DNA of 41,207 nucleotides from Rubripirellula sp. Its GTDB lineage: Bacteria; Planctomycetota; Planctomycetia; Pirellulales; Pirellulaceae. The notes beneath the pieces were generated by a model, which worked only from the letters and a program-made list of their open reading frames with translations, had not been told where the DNA came from and did not search any database. The stretch is taken from assembly GCA_028823035.1 (NCBI GenBank), contig JAPKCI010000032.1:1-41207 (forward strand), read 5' to 3'. Position 1 is the stretch's first letter. Each line of letters begins with the position of its first letter. Made by a program: the position numbers and the translations under genes. Positions 13,536-22,066 of this stretch are shown here, piece after piece.

Positions 13536-14396
13536 ATGTTCCGTAACATGCTTTTCGCTGCGGCATTGCTCACCGGTATCAGCATTGGCCACTGCCAAGA
13601 ATCAGTGAACGCCGGGCACTGGCAGATACCGAATGACAAAGACGACTTTCATGTGTTCCTGTTGATGGGACAATCGAATATGTCAGGATTTGGGAAAGTC
13701 ATGCCTGAAGACAGAAAGCCTGTCCCTCGGGTTGTCAAGGTTCCGACTAAATACGAAGGCGATCTTAAGTGGCTGCCTGCGGCTCATCCTTTGCACAACC
13801 GACTTCGGTCGGATCGATTTGGTCTCGGTCTTCCCTTCGCCATCGAATACCTCAAGAATAATCCGAACGTTGTTGTTGGTCTGATTCCGGTTGCGTGGGG
13901 TGGCGCGCCTATCGACAGGCTGAAGAAGGGTACTCCGATTTATGAGGATGCCGTCCAAAAGACCAAATTCGCTCTGAAATACGGAAAGCTCAAGGGTGTT
14001 CTTTGGCATCAAGGTGAATCGGATACTGTTACTGACGCACGGACCAACTCATATGAGCAGAAGTTGCACCAATTGATACAGGACCTGCGAAAAGACTTTG
14101 CTAACGATCAACTTCCTTTCGTTGCAGGCAATTTGGCGGAGTTCTACGGTACCGCAAAGGAACACAGCCAACCCGAGCGTGTCAAGCGAATCGACAAGGT
14201 TCGTACAATTCTTCGAACGCTCCCAAGCAAACTGGAGAATACCGGATTTGTCGAGTCGAAAGATTGTTCGTCTCCCGATCACCACATGGTCCATTTCGAT
14301 CGCGGATCCTACCTATTGCTCGGCGAACGTTACGCGAAGGTTTTCAGCGAGATGATTAGCCGACCGAAACAGAAAGGCGGCAATCATAACAATTAG
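13536..14396 (+). CDS. Secreted sialate O-acetylesterase-like (SASA/CE6-type) SGNH esterase
   Basis: A 286-residue exported carbohydrate esterase homologue. The signal peptide MFRNMLFAAALLTGISIGHC is followed by the SASA catalytic block FLLMGQSNMSG (nucleophile Ser47). The oxyanion Gly/Trp segment PVAWGGAPIDRL comes next, then the WHQGESD motif (about 157-163) and a C-terminal Asp/His segment DHHMVHFDRGSYLLLGERYA. The family removes acetyl groups from sialic acid or acetylated xylans; the substrate here is unknown. ATG 13536 is preferred over TTG 13521 because GGAG stands about 10 bp upstream. It is larger than most cassette genes here, and it is followed by a good attC. Confidence 0.9.
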   Translation: MFRNMLFAAALLTGISIGHCQESVNAGHWQIPNDKDDFHVFLLMGQSNMSGFGKVMPEDRKPVPRVVKVPTKYEGDLKWLPAAHPLHNRLRSDRFGLGLPFAIEYLKNNPNVVVGLIPVAWGGAPIDRLKKGTPIYEDAVQKTKFALKYGKLKGVLWHQGESDTVTDARTNSYEQKLHQLIQDLRKDFANDQLPFVAGNLAEFYGTAKEHSQPERVKRIDKVRTILRTLPSKLENTGFVESKDCSSPDHHMVHFDRGSYLLLGERYAKVFSEMISRPKQKGGNHNN

Positions 14397-14446
14397 CGGC
14401 CTCGACGCTCTTTGGTCATACCAACGTCCCCGATGCTAGTGAGGCA

Positions 14447-14535
14447 GCAAACAATCCGTTGCACGCGGAGTCGCGCGCCGGGCGGATTGTGAAATCAATG
14501 TCGATTGTCGCGTGCCGGTGCACGGGGTCGTTATC
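14447..14535 (+). other. attC site 23
   Basis: The left arm CAAACAATCCGTTGCACGCG with GAGTCGCGCG pairs with CGCGTGCCGGTGCACGGGGT. R' is CGTTATC at 14529-14535. Length 89 bp. It is clearly related in sequence to attC 7 and attC 10. Confidence 0.88.
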
Positions 14536-15328
14536 CTCTTGATGATTCATGTCATTCGCAGACAGAGACTTTCTGCGTTCGAGAATGTGACGCTGAAAAA
14601 TTCCCGCACGGATGATGACGTCGAGCTCAAATATTGGCTTCAATCTTGCATTGGACGAGCGAGGCAAATGCGTAAAAAATCGACTTCAACGTGATCGGCC
14701 TGTATGGCATTCGTGGCAACGCGTTTGAGTTGTATCAGGATCGGTGCAATGATTAGCCGACTGGCGGGGTGACGGACCCGACTGAAAATAAGGGTGCTAG
14801 AAAAGTTGCGGGATTTTCGATCCGCGTGCGTCGCGGCGGTAGCACCCTGAGAGGTTTGGTCGTTCGACCGGTGAGCGTAGCGACTCGGAGGTCTGGACGT
14901 CAGCAGCAAAGGCTTTCGTGTGTCCGTTTGGCAGATGAGCCGGGACGTAGCCAGGTGTTGCCAACCTAGTCACTATCCCAAATCCCATTCTCTCTAGTAC
15001 AGCCCTGCCACCAGGGCAATCCTCTGTATCGACGTACTGTTTGGCGGTCGTGTTCAGCGTGAACAAGCCAACGAATTGACGAGCCAACAAGTTAACGAGC
15101 CAACAAGTTAACGAGCCAACGACCGCCACAACCAGACAACGGCCAGAGCCACCAGAGCGATCATTCTCACCCGCGAGTGATTGGTGGATGAGCTTGGTTC
15201 CATCCGGAATTTGGTGGCCAGATGATTCCCAAGAAAGGACAATTTTTGGGAGGTGCTATTGCCAATGTCAATTTGAACACCGAAAATATTTGCGAGATCC
15301 GGTTCCTGTTTCTACCTAAACACCATCG
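14536..15328. other. Gene-poor stretch with a long hairpin and a short tandem repeat
   Basis: No convincing gene. A short + strand frame near 14580-14694 (NVTLKNSRTDDDVELKYWLQ) reads like a protein end but has no good start. GGGTGCTA at about 14790 and TAGCACCC at about 14840 form the ends of a hairpin, followed by sequence that looks like a dispersed planctomycete intergenic element (inference). A 16-bp repeat lies at 15065-15120. The end of this stretch is the leader of the SGNH hydrolase gene. Confidence 0.4.
15065..15120 (+). repeat. 16-bp tandem repeat, 3.5 copies
   Basis: GAGCCAACAAGTTAAC occurs at 15081 and 15097, a diverged copy AAGCCAACGAATTGAC at 15065, and a half copy at 15113. 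It is not in a supported gene. Confidence 0.95.
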
Positions 15329-16468
15329 ATGTCAAAGAAAAAAAGCCAGGACCAACGCGACCAACGCGACCAACGCACGCATGAACTGTCGGTGCGTAAG
15401 AAGATTGTGTTCTCCAGCGTAGTTGTCGTTGGGGTGTTCGCGCTACTAGAAATTGGATTGCGCGTCGCGCGAATTGGCGAGCCGCCTGTGATTGGCGTGC
15501 TTCGATTTGGTTACGAGACCGGCATCCCCGTTTTTGATTCCGACGGAATCGAACGCGAAGGAGAAGTCTTTCAGGATGTTCCGCTGTTTGAGGTTGACCC
15601 GGTTCTGTTTTGGAAACCGATCGCCAACACTCCATTTACTGGGCCCGCTGGGCTGCGTTTACCCGCACCGACAAACAAGAGTAAAAAAGAGGGCGTGTTC
15701 CGCATCGGTGTGATTGGTGACTCGTGCAGCTTTCTCGGGTTGAATCTGTATCCGAATCGGTTTGCGGAATTGGTTCGCGAAAAGACAGGCCGCGAAGTCG
15801 AAGTGGTGAACGCCAGTTGTCCGGGGTACACTTCGCTTCAGGGGGTACGTCGACTGGCCGACGTGTGGGAGTGGCAGCCGGATCTGATACTGGTTTACTT
15901 CGGCTGGAACGATCATTGGAAGTCACTTAATGGAGAAACCGATCGTGATGTGATGCAGCGTCAGTTGCTGAGCGACCAGGCTCGCACATGGCTTGGCAAG
16001 TCGCGTATCTTTTGGTGTTTGTACTCGTTACGCACCAAGTTGGCGCCAGCCGTTTCCATTAGCAGGGCTCCCGTCCGTGTTCCGCTCGAGGACTACCGCG
16101 AAAATCTGCAGCGCATCCTGCGCGATGCGGAAGGACATGGTTGCCCGACGATTTTTGTCACCGCTCCTTCGGCTTACCACGACGGACAGGTGCCGCAGTG
16201 GGCGTACGGGTTTTTTGGCGAGTTCTACAAGATGTCGCCGGATGAAGTTGTGAGCATTCCTCGCATGCACGAGGCGTACAATGATATCGTCCGTGACGTT
16301 GTGGCGTCGAGTTCCACGGCCGCGGTGTTGGACATTGCCCAACAATGGTCTTCGCCATCGGAGGTTCAGAAAGACCCGGAGAGATTCCGTGGTGACCGGA
16401 TCCACTTGACCGATCCCGGTCATCAAGAGATCGCAGAACAACTTTATCTGCTGTGGAGCGAAGAATAG
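15329..16468 (+). CDS. Membrane-anchored SGNH/GDSL hydrolase
   Basis: A 379-residue protein. A charged N-terminus with a 9-bp DNA repeat (QRDQRDQRT) is followed by one membrane anchor, VFSSVVVVGVFALLEIGL, and an extracytoplasmic SGNH hydrolase domain. The blocks are visible in order: VIGDSCSFLG (block I, Ser near residue 130), NASCPGYTS (block II Gly), YFGWNDHW (block III Asn) and DRIHLTDPGHQEIAEQL (block V Asp/His). Such anchored SGNH proteins often act as esterases or acyltransferases on surface glycans. The ATG start is preceded by a weak ribosome site. It is not clearly part of a cassette, though a weak attC candidate follows 12 bp after the stop. Confidence 0.9.
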   Translation: MSKKKSQDQRDQRDQRTHELSVRKKIVFSSVVVVGVFALLEIGLRVARIGEPPVIGVLRFGYETGIPVFDSDGIEREGEVFQDVPLFEVDPVLFWKPIANTPFTGPAGLRLPAPTNKSKKEGVFRIGVIGDSCSFLGLNLYPNRFAELVREKTGREVEVVNASCPGYTSLQGVRRLADVWEWQPDLILVYFGWNDHWKSLNGETDRDVMQRQLLSDQARTWLGKSRIFWCLYSLRTKLAPAVSISRAPVRVPLEDYRENLQRILRDAEGHGCPTIFVTAPSAYHDGQVPQWAYGFFGEFYKMSPDEVVSIPRMHEAYNDIVRDVVASSSTAAVLDIAQQWSSPSEVQKDPERFRGDRIHLTDPGHQEIAEQLYLLWSEE

Positions 16469-16480
16469 TATTTGCTGTGT

Positions 16481-16546
16481 CGCTAACGATTGACCGTGCG
16501 TAGTCCGGTAACGGCTTTCCGTTTTCTGGCAAAAATAGACGTTGGC
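16481..16546 (+). other. attC site 24 (weak, 66 bp)
   Basis: The left end CGCTAACGATTGACCGTG and the right end CTGGCAAAAATAGACGTTGGC give paired cores GCTAAC and CGTTGGC. The inner arm pairing is modest. Confidence 0.4.
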
Positions 16547-16739
16547 GTGTGGGCAAACACGAAAACGAGTAGTTTAGCCGACATTTCACGGAACCGCGCG
16601 GAATCACCGACTGGTAGTCAGCTTCCCTATTTGCAAATTCAATCAATCCGCCTGCTCAGGTTGAGAGCCTAGGGGCTGCTGCCATTGTTTGGGATGCCGT
16701 GTGCATTGTAGAGGGAGGGTGTGGAATAAGAGATGTCCT

Positions 16740-17131
16740 ATCTTAATGGAAACACAACGGCGTCCCGTGTTGTGTTCACGGGATCTGTAGTTTTGGGGAC
16801 TCCTGTGGTGACTCAAGGACGATGGCTTCCTCTGGGTTGAAGAGTACCGTGGTTTCTCTTCGGAACTGCGTCAGGGAGATCGCGGTAGTGACGAACTTGT
16901 GACGTCGTTGCGAATGAAGCTCCCGTTGCATTCTCTTCTGAGCACCTGATACGAGCATCGGAAGTTGGATCACCGCGATCGGACGCTCAGTGCATTCTCT
17001 GGTGTGTTGCAAAATACGACGCTCCGGACGGCTGGACCGAAGAAGATAAAGCAGCACTTAATAAGTGGAGAGATGGTAGTGTCGAGCCTGAAAGTGCGCC
17101 ACCTTCGTCAGGGACACGCGTGCTGGCGTAA
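16740..17131 (+). pseudogene. Scrambled gene remnant (several frames)
   Basis: No single frame is intact, but protein-like segments follow each other on the + strand in different frames. NGNTTASRVVFTGSVVLGTP comes first (near 16746), then DDGFLWVEEYRGFSSELRQG (near 16820). From 16892, a frame without a start codon reads DVVANEAPVAFSSEHLIRAS, then DAPDGWTEEDKAALNKWRDG, ending SSGTRVLA at TAA 17129-17131. This is most simply a cassette-size gene with at least two frameshifts. The family is not recognised. Confidence 0.45.
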
Positions 17132-17269
17132 CAGCTACTTATTGATTCATCTTCCGCCATAAACAATTTCGTTTGTCGCGTCAGAATCTGATGTTGGCGA
17201 TCGGTAGGTGTGTATAATGCGTAGATAACGCGGTCGAATTGCGGTAAGGCGGGTTTGGAATGGACAAGA

Positions 17270-17359
17270 CCAAACAAAAGCAATGCACTCGAACCGCGAA
17301 GTCGGTCGTTTTGACAATGGACAAGCTCTGATCGTGGCACGGTTATTCAAAACGTTCAG
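17270..17359 (+). other. attC site 25
   Basis: The left arm CAAACAAAAGCAATGCACTC with GAACCGCG pairs with CGTGGCACGGTTATTCAAAA. R' is CGTTCAG at 17353-17359. Length 90 bp. It stands 34 bp before the next start codon. Confidence 0.7.
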
Positions 17360-17392
17360 CCAAAGACCTTTTCCAACAAAAGGAAAGATGCG

Positions 17393-17902
17393 ATGCGTCA
17401 ACTGACATCCTCATTTCTGTTGCTCACGATTTTGTTTGTTCCGTTGTATGCCATTTCCAAAGCTCAAGAACCCATTCCCTTAAAATCGAAATCGTCAAAA
17501 ACGCAGGACCTCAAGATTGTTCCACTGGTAACTTTGAAGCCTGGCGAAACAAAAGAGCTCATTTTTTCCACGTGGTGCACCGTGGGTGTGACGCGTAGCG
17601 GTGGATTCAGTCTCGCAGAAATGATTGGCGGGGAGCCTCAATTCACGCAATCGAAGTTGCAGGGCAACCGATCCTATAACAAGGGCGGAGTCACTATCTC
17701 GGTGCCGGACTTTGATGAAGGCAAAAAGTTTGCAAGTTCATCTACATATTCGCTGCTTAAACGCAATAATCTCGATGCGTTTAGAGTGACGATTGCTGCA
17801 GCAAGTACCGCCAAATCAGGACTGTTGGAAATGCACCTGCTCGATGCCACATGCGCCGGTCACTGCAAGACCGACTTTCGTGTACTCGTTGTTGAACAGT
17901 AG
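17393..17902 (+). CDS. Exported hypothetical cassette protein
   Basis: A 169-residue secreted protein. The signal peptide MRQLTSSFLLLTILFVPLYA is followed by ISKAQ and a mature beta-rich domain: LKIVPLVTLKPGETKELIFS, RSGGFSLAEMIGG, GGVTISVPDFDEGKKF, DAFRVTIAAASTAKSGLLEM, then CAGHCKTDFRVLVVEQ. Two Cys in CAGHC and one in WCTVG could form a disulfide. The PGETKEL segment and strand pattern suggest an immunoglobulin-like or beta-sandwich fold (inference). The ATG is preceded by GGAAAG. The stop is 7 bp before attC 26. Confidence 0.83.
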   Translation: MRQLTSSFLLLTILFVPLYAISKAQEPIPLKSKSSKTQDLKIVPLVTLKPGETKELIFSTWCTVGVTRSGGFSLAEMIGGEPQFTQSKLQGNRSYNKGGVTISVPDFDEGKKFASSSTYSLLKRNNLDAFRVTIAAASTAKSGLLEMHLLDATCAGHCKTDFRVLVVEQ

Positions 17903-17908
17903 CGCTGG

Positions 17909-17992
17909 CCGAGCAAATGCGTGAACCGGAGGCGCGAATCTGGTTGAATCTGAAATCATCTCGTCGCCCGGTGATCTTCACCATTGTTAATT
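17909..17992 (+). other. attC site 26 (last clear site)
   Basis: The left arm CCGAGCAAATGCGTGAACCG with GAGGCGCG pairs with TCGTCGCCCGGTGATCTTCA. R' is GTTAATT at 17986-17992. Length 84 bp. Confidence 0.78.
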
Positions 17993-18008
17993 ATGGGAGT
18001 CCAGAGTC

Positions 18009-18326
18009 ATGGCAACCTGTCGTCAATGTAAGGAACCGACATCAATATTGTTGAAAGGCATCTTCACGGGGTTGTGTCCCCGCTGCCGCGCACGTGTAAT
18101 TCCGGTTAACTTGGGTTGCGGAACGCTGATTGTCATTGCCTTGATCGTCTTCGTGTTCAGTCGAGGCAATGAAGATGTTGAGCTCGAGATTTCGCGACTA
18201 GGGTCAGTCGTCCAGGAATTGAAGAGGGCCGTTGACTCTCAAACAATCGAAATACAGAATCTGCATTCCAAGATCGACAAACTGACAGCGTCGCCGGAAA
18301 ACATTGCCGATAAATCCGAACACTAA
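18009..18326 (+). CDS. Small zinc-ribbon membrane protein with coiled coil
   Basis: A 105-residue protein. An N-terminal zinc ribbon uses Cys4, Cys7, Cys23 and Cys26 (CRQC and CPRC). It is followed by one membrane helix, NLGCGTLIVIALIVFVFS (about 34-51), and then a C-terminal coiled coil, LEISRLGSVVQELKRAVDSQ to HSKIDKLTAS, with heptad-like Leu/Ile. The layout suggests a membrane-tethered scaffold with the ribbon and coil on opposite sides. ATG 18009 lies 16 bp after attC 26, with GGGAG upstream. No attC is seen after its stop, so it may be the last cassette or lie at the array border. Confidence 0.8.
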   Translation: MATCRQCKEPTSILLKGIFTGLCPRCRARVIPVNLGCGTLIVIALIVFVFSRGNEDVELEISRLGSVVQELKRAVDSQTIEIQNLHSKIDKLTASPENIADKSEH

Positions 18327-18773
18327 TCGCTCTGATGGCGGCGAATATGTTGACGTTGTGATCATAGGGCTGTCGGAATGGAACCCTTTCAGGCTGTCCA
18401 GTTCCGCCCTGACTGCTCGCAGTCGAATCAACCGCCGTTCGACGAAGTGACACAAAGTCTTGTGCAATTGGCGGTTGTTGAGCATCTGGTGCGGTTACAG
18501 TTGGCGTATCCCTATCCCTGTTCCGTTTTGTTGTGCGGTCTACACAAATTTTCGGCAGTTTACATCGCATCAGATTCTGATCAGGGCTAGACTTTGAAGG
18601 CTTAAGCAAAGATACAGCACGAGCATGGTTGTGATGCGTTCTCCGAATTCACTGCATAATAGCAATTGCCAACACGCTTCGCTTTTCCTGCAGGCTCTGC
18701 CTTTCCCGCAGGCTCTGCCTTTCCCGCAGGTCGGGGGGAAACGTGTGACGCGTCAAATAGCAGGCATCTGCTC
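18327..18773. other. Array border, no supported gene
   Basis: No attC is found after 17992 and no convincing ORF. The 70-codon + strand frame at 18378 and the opposing minus frames have no recognisable features. This stretch contains the 18-bp repeat described separately and leads into the next gene. Confidence 0.5.
18681..18734 (+). repeat. 18-bp tandem repeat, three copies
   Basis: GCCTTTCCCGCAGGCTCT-type units stand at 18681 (diverged), 18699 and 18717 (last few bases changed). A longer ORF reads through them as a SAFPAG repeat, but this part probably lies upstream of the real start. Confidence 0.93.
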
Positions 18774-19499
18774 ATGTCGCATCGGTTAGGAATGACAATC
18801 CACAAAGTTCAGGCTGCAAGACCTTTGCAATCGCATAAACAGAACACCGATTCGGTCAGTAATGACTCGATCAGCAACTTCGCAGTGATCATCACCGCGG
18901 TGAGTTGTTTGGGTGGTCTTCTGCTTGTCATTGGAGCAACGCTTTTGCTGAGCCGTTGGATGCGAATTCAGGCCGTGCCAGTCTCCGATACTGGCCAAGT
19001 AGACAGCGGTCCCGAAATTGAACGGACTCAGTTCCAGGAAGGGTATTCCATGATCCTGCCGAGTGGTTTCCAGCAGGAGTCGAGGGAAGATAATGATCGC
19101 GGCCAGGTCGTCTATCGTTTTCGCAGCGAAGAAGGCTATCGTATGACTGTTGCGATTATCTCTGATGAGTCAGTGGCTCGGTTTTCGAGTCCGCCGCAGG
19201 TTTACTCAGAAGCACTGGTGAAAAGCGTGCCTGAGCTAAGTGAAGGGATTGAAGACGAAATACAGGCGGAACGAGTGATAGCGGATGGTATGCCGGCGAC
19301 CTGTTTCCGTTTCTATGAGAAGGAAACCTATCGAGGCGTGGTCTTTACCTATTTCATGGTGGCGATCGATCGCGGCACCAAATTGGTGTTGAAGATTGAC
19401 GGGAAGTATGGCGGCTACGATACAAATGCAAAGAACATCGTTATGCCGGATCATTGGTATGATTCACTGTTGACGCTCAAGCGTTTTCGCGGCCGCTGA
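18774..19499 (+). CDS. Single-pass membrane protein with PsbP-like extracellular domain
   Basis: About 241 residues from ATG 18774 (ATG 18792 is equally possible). A short basic N-terminus leads into one membrane helix, FAVIITAVSCLGGLLLVIGA with TLLLSRW. The domain behind it reads like the broad PsbP/MOG1-type fold seen in bacterial hypotheticals: YSMILPSGFQQ, VVYRFRSEEGYRMTVAIIS, FRFYEKETYRGVVFTYFMVA, then a final DHWYDSLLTLKRF helix. No enzyme motif. The upstream in-frame extension is a repeat-derived SAFPAG stretch and is left out. The next gene is on the other strand. Confidence 0.8.
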   Translation: MSHRLGMTIHKVQAARPLQSHKQNTDSVSNDSISNFAVIITAVSCLGGLLLVIGATLLLSRWMRIQAVPVSDTGQVDSGPEIERTQFQEGYSMILPSGFQQESREDNDRGQVVYRFRSEEGYRMTVAIISDESVARFSSPPQVYSEALVKSVPELSEGIEDEIQAERVIADGMPATCFRFYEKETYRGVVFTYFMVAIDRGTKLVLKIDGKYGGYDTNAKNIVMPDHWYDSLLTLKRFRGR

Positions 19500-19777
19500 G
19501 AACGCGGCCGATCCTTTGCATGGTGGTAATGCATCCGCAAACTCGTTGGATGCGCAGAGGGAACATACGTGAGTTGAAAGTGTCATGCTCGCGGGGAGAA
19601 AGCTTTGTGTTGAGGTTTGCCAGTGAGCTGGCGTCTGGTTGTCATGTTTCCGTTCCTGCTACTTGGTCATGCAGGGGCGAACAGATCAACGTTGTACGAC
19701 AAAGGCGAGAAAATGATGCGTTATGGGAACGGGCTTCGTCATTCAATACGCTCCTTTTCGGTGTGTGAACGCCGACT

Positions 19778-21919
19778 CTATTGACTAGGAGGACCCGCCG
19801 GTTTGCCGGTTTTTTTCACAATCGGGTATTTGGGTTTCCATGTCGGGTGATCTTGTGTCAGCCAGCTGCGAAGGCTGCCTGCCAAGTGTGATACGATCTC
19901 CGGATGTTTGGTGACAATGTTTTCTATTTCACTGATATCCTCCGTGATGTTGTAAAGTTCCCAGCTACCCGATTCATAGAAGTAGATCAGCTTGTATTGC
20001 GTATTGTTGATTTGTTCTATCGCAGTCAGGCATGGTTGTGCACGACGGTCCAGATACCCGGGGAACAGGTAGAAGATGGGTCCGCGATTGTGCTTAAGAT
20101 TTGGATTGACGAGGAAATCGGCAAAGGAGGATCCATCCAAGGGGTGCGTGTCAGGAGAAGGCGTCCACTTTAGCCCTGCCAGATCAAGGTAGGTGGGGTA
20201 ATAATCGACTGTGTGTACCAAACGATTCGTGACGGTTTTTGCCGGTATTTGTCCGGGCCACCACGCGATCAGAGGAACGCGAATCCCACCTTCAGTGAAC
20301 ATTCCCTTGGTTCCCTTAAGCGGAAGATTTGTCTTGTGAGTCCCTCCGTTGTCCGATGTGAATAGGACGAGTGTATGTTCCGCGATACTGTCTCGTGTAT
20401 CTCCGTCACCATTGGGGTCTTCGACCGCCTTAAGCAGGCGTCCGATGATCAGGTCGACGCTTTTCACAAAGCCCACAAAGGCGTCGCCGTCTGATGAGTC
20501 TTTCAAATCGGGGCGCGATTGCACGGGACCATGGACGGCGTAGGGATGAACCTGCAGGTAAAATGGCTTGTCGTCAGCAGAAAACGAGGCCACGGTCTCT
20601 TCCATCGCGTCAGCCACCGCGTCGCTGATGTGCTTGGGTGTGCCCGCCAGAGATGCAGGGAACTGGTGGCGACTGAGGTATGCAGCGGAATAAGGCTTGG
20701 CAAACCGATCAAAGTCTCCACGGCCCAGGCCCCGGAATTCCCAACCGCCGGATTTAAGTTGATTGGCAAAACAAACCGGTTGATGGCCTTGCGTGTAACC
20801 ACCGATGTTGATGTTAAAACCGACGTTCTCGGGTAATGTTTCTGGCCCATCGTGACCACCCACGTGATACTTGCCTATGTGTGCAGTTCGATAGCCGTTT
20901 TCCTGCAGAGCGGCGGCGACCGTGACTGCCTCGGTGGCCACATCCTCTGACTGTGCTGGACCAATGAATTTCGCTTTTTCTTTAGAAACGCCGCCTCTTC
21001 CATGCCGATTTAGACTGCCTACAACATACACATCGTTGTGGATCCGTGCCGGATACTGGCCCGATAGCATGGCGGCTCGGGTTGGTGCGCAATTCGGTTG
21101 AGCATACGCATTGGTAAAACAAAGTCCCTCGTTCGCCAGACGGGCAAGGTTCGGGGTGTTATACACCTCGGCGTGCGTGCCAAATGTGGCCCGACCGACG
21201 CCAATCTGGTTCCAACCCAAGTCATCGATCATCACCGTGATGATGTTGGGTTGGCGATTCAGGCGATTCAGGTCTGCCGGTTTGAAAACAGGGTTCTTGT
21301 GCAGGACCAGGTCCCACTGTTGTTGTTCTGCTGATGTGGGCGGCGTAGTTGCGTCTTGTGCTGTTGCCGCTGGCATCGGTAAACCGACCAATCGGAAAAT
21401 GAGATCCGTGCTTTTACCGGATCCCCCAGTCGCCCACTTTCCGCGGGTGGTAGCGTTGCTACGAATCAGACGCCCATCGTCGTAGACGTTGCCCAGATTG
21501 AATTTAAGTTTGGAGTTGTCGGTGCTCAGAATGAACGCATAACTTCCGGCTGGAAGCGTTGTACGCCGATCAAAGGTCAACTTTACAGTGTCGCCAGATC
21601 GAAGCGTTGCAGGAAGTTGCCCAGTGTACGAATACAATGCTTCGCCCGTTGGCATTCCTCTTGCAAACCTGAGGATTTGAACGGTCAGGTCAGCAACCGA
21701 TGTCACTTCGCTTGTTCTCAGAATCAGTCCCTCGAGGTCAACGCGTTCCGTAAGGTTAAACGTCTGTCCTTTCATGTTTCTCTTAGCGACCAGCGTAAAT
21801 CCTGATCCGCCCTTAGGGGCCGCCAAGGCTTCTTCCTTATCTGCCAAAGCAAAATCGGCCGCGTATGACGTGATGGCTGGGAACGCAATAGCTAGGGCAA
21901 TGTAAACAATTGGACGCAT
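19778..21919 (-). CDS. Secreted type I sulfatase with an extra N-terminal beta domain
   Basis: A 713-residue exported formylglycine sulfatase that would hydrolyse sulfate esters of marine polysaccharides. The signal peptide MRPIVYIALAIAFPAITSYA is followed by a beta-rich domain at about 35-180 (GQTFNLTERVDLEGLILRTS, VKLTFDRRTTLPAGSYAFIL) that resembles a carbohydrate-binding module. A linker precedes the alkaline-phosphatase-like sulfatase core. Visible catalytic features are IDDLGWNQ (metal Asp232 and Asp233), NCAPTRAAMLSGQ (FGly Cys277 in C-x-P-x-R, needing FGE maturation), GKYHVGG and TSDNGGTHK (metal Asp/Asn). The core is shortened at the C-terminus relative to many arylsulfatases but looks complete. 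No partner sulfatase or polysaccharide lyase is adjacent. Confidence 0.95.
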   Translation of the reverse strand: MRPIVYIALAIAFPAITSYAADFALADKEEALAAPKGGSGFTLVAKRNMKGQTFNLTERVDLEGLILRTSEVTSVADLTVQILRFARGMPTGEALYSYTGQLPATLRSGDTVKLTFDRRTTLPAGSYAFILSTDNSKLKFNLGNVYDDGRLIRSNATTRGKWATGGSGKSTDLIFRLVGLPMPAATAQDATTPPTSAEQQQWDLVLHKNPVFKPADLNRLNRQPNIITVMIDDLGWNQIGVGRATFGTHAEVYNTPNLARLANEGLCFTNAYAQPNCAPTRAAMLSGQYPARIHNDVYVVGSLNRHGRGGVSKEKAKFIGPAQSEDVATEAVTVAAALQENGYRTAHIGKYHVGGHDGPETLPENVGFNINIGGYTQGHQPVCFANQLKSGGWEFRGLGRGDFDRFAKPYSAAYLSRHQFPASLAGTPKHISDAVADAMEETVASFSADDKPFYLQVHPYAVHGPVQSRPDLKDSSDGDAFVGFVKSVDLIIGRLLKAVEDPNGDGDTRDSIAEHTLVLFTSDNGGTHKTNLPLKGTKGMFTEGGIRVPLIAWWPGQIPAKTVTNRLVHTVDYYPTYLDLAGLKWTPSPDTHPLDGSSFADFLVNPNLKHNRGPIFYLFPGYLDRRAQPCLTAIEQINNTQYKLIYFYESGSWELYNITEDISEIENIVTKHPEIVSHLAGSLRSWLTQDHPTWKPKYPIVKKTGKPAGPPSQ

Positions 21920-22066
21920 GATGCTTTTCTGTTTGATTGCTGAATGGTGTGGTTATTTGTTGTGATAGGAAAGTTCGTAGTGTGAGAAAATCCTGTGAGA
22001 TTCATTCTAATGTTGTTGGGTTCAGATTGAACACGATTCATTGGCGTACAAGTGCGATAGGCCGAG

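Larger units (their letters stand above)
1..17992 (+). mobile_element. Integron gene-cassette array (chromosomal/sedentary type), integrase not in window
   Basis: About 26 candidate attC sites alternate with small, mostly unrelated + strand genes. Typical units run: R' core, 15-35 bp, start codon, gene, stop codon within 0-20 bp of the next R'' core, then an attC of usually 83-105 bp. The arms of each site are complementary with the usual R'' (about RYYYAAC) and R' (GTTRRRY) ends. Many cassettes carry exported or unknown proteins, and several genes are broken. No tyrosine recombinase, attI or Pc promoter is visible, so this is either the interior of a long array or a cluster of attC sites lacking an integrase. 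The left edge of the window cuts the array. The last clear attC ends near 17992. The 13.4-17.2 kb part is looser, with weaker sites and two larger hydrolase genes. Confidence 0.9.

Noticed and set aside
14797-15129. Minus-strand 110-codon ORF in the gene-poor stretch
   Set aside because: Its N-terminal part is made of the 16-bp repeat and the rest looks like a dispersed intergenic element; no start signal or domain.
1-17992. An integrase gene hidden in the array
   Set aside because: No frame on either strand shows tyrosine-recombinase motifs (the R-HxxR-Y boxes) or is long enough, even allowing for single stops.
18666-18773. Longer N-terminus for the PsbP-like protein with SAFPAG repeats
   Set aside because: The extension is encoded by an 18-bp intergenic tandem repeat and would bury the membrane-anchor start; a later ATG is better.
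19796-19817. CCGG-TTTG-CCGG hairpin plus T-run as a terminator
   Set aside because: The stem is only four base pairs and lies within the sulfatase coding end on the opposite strand; too weak to call.
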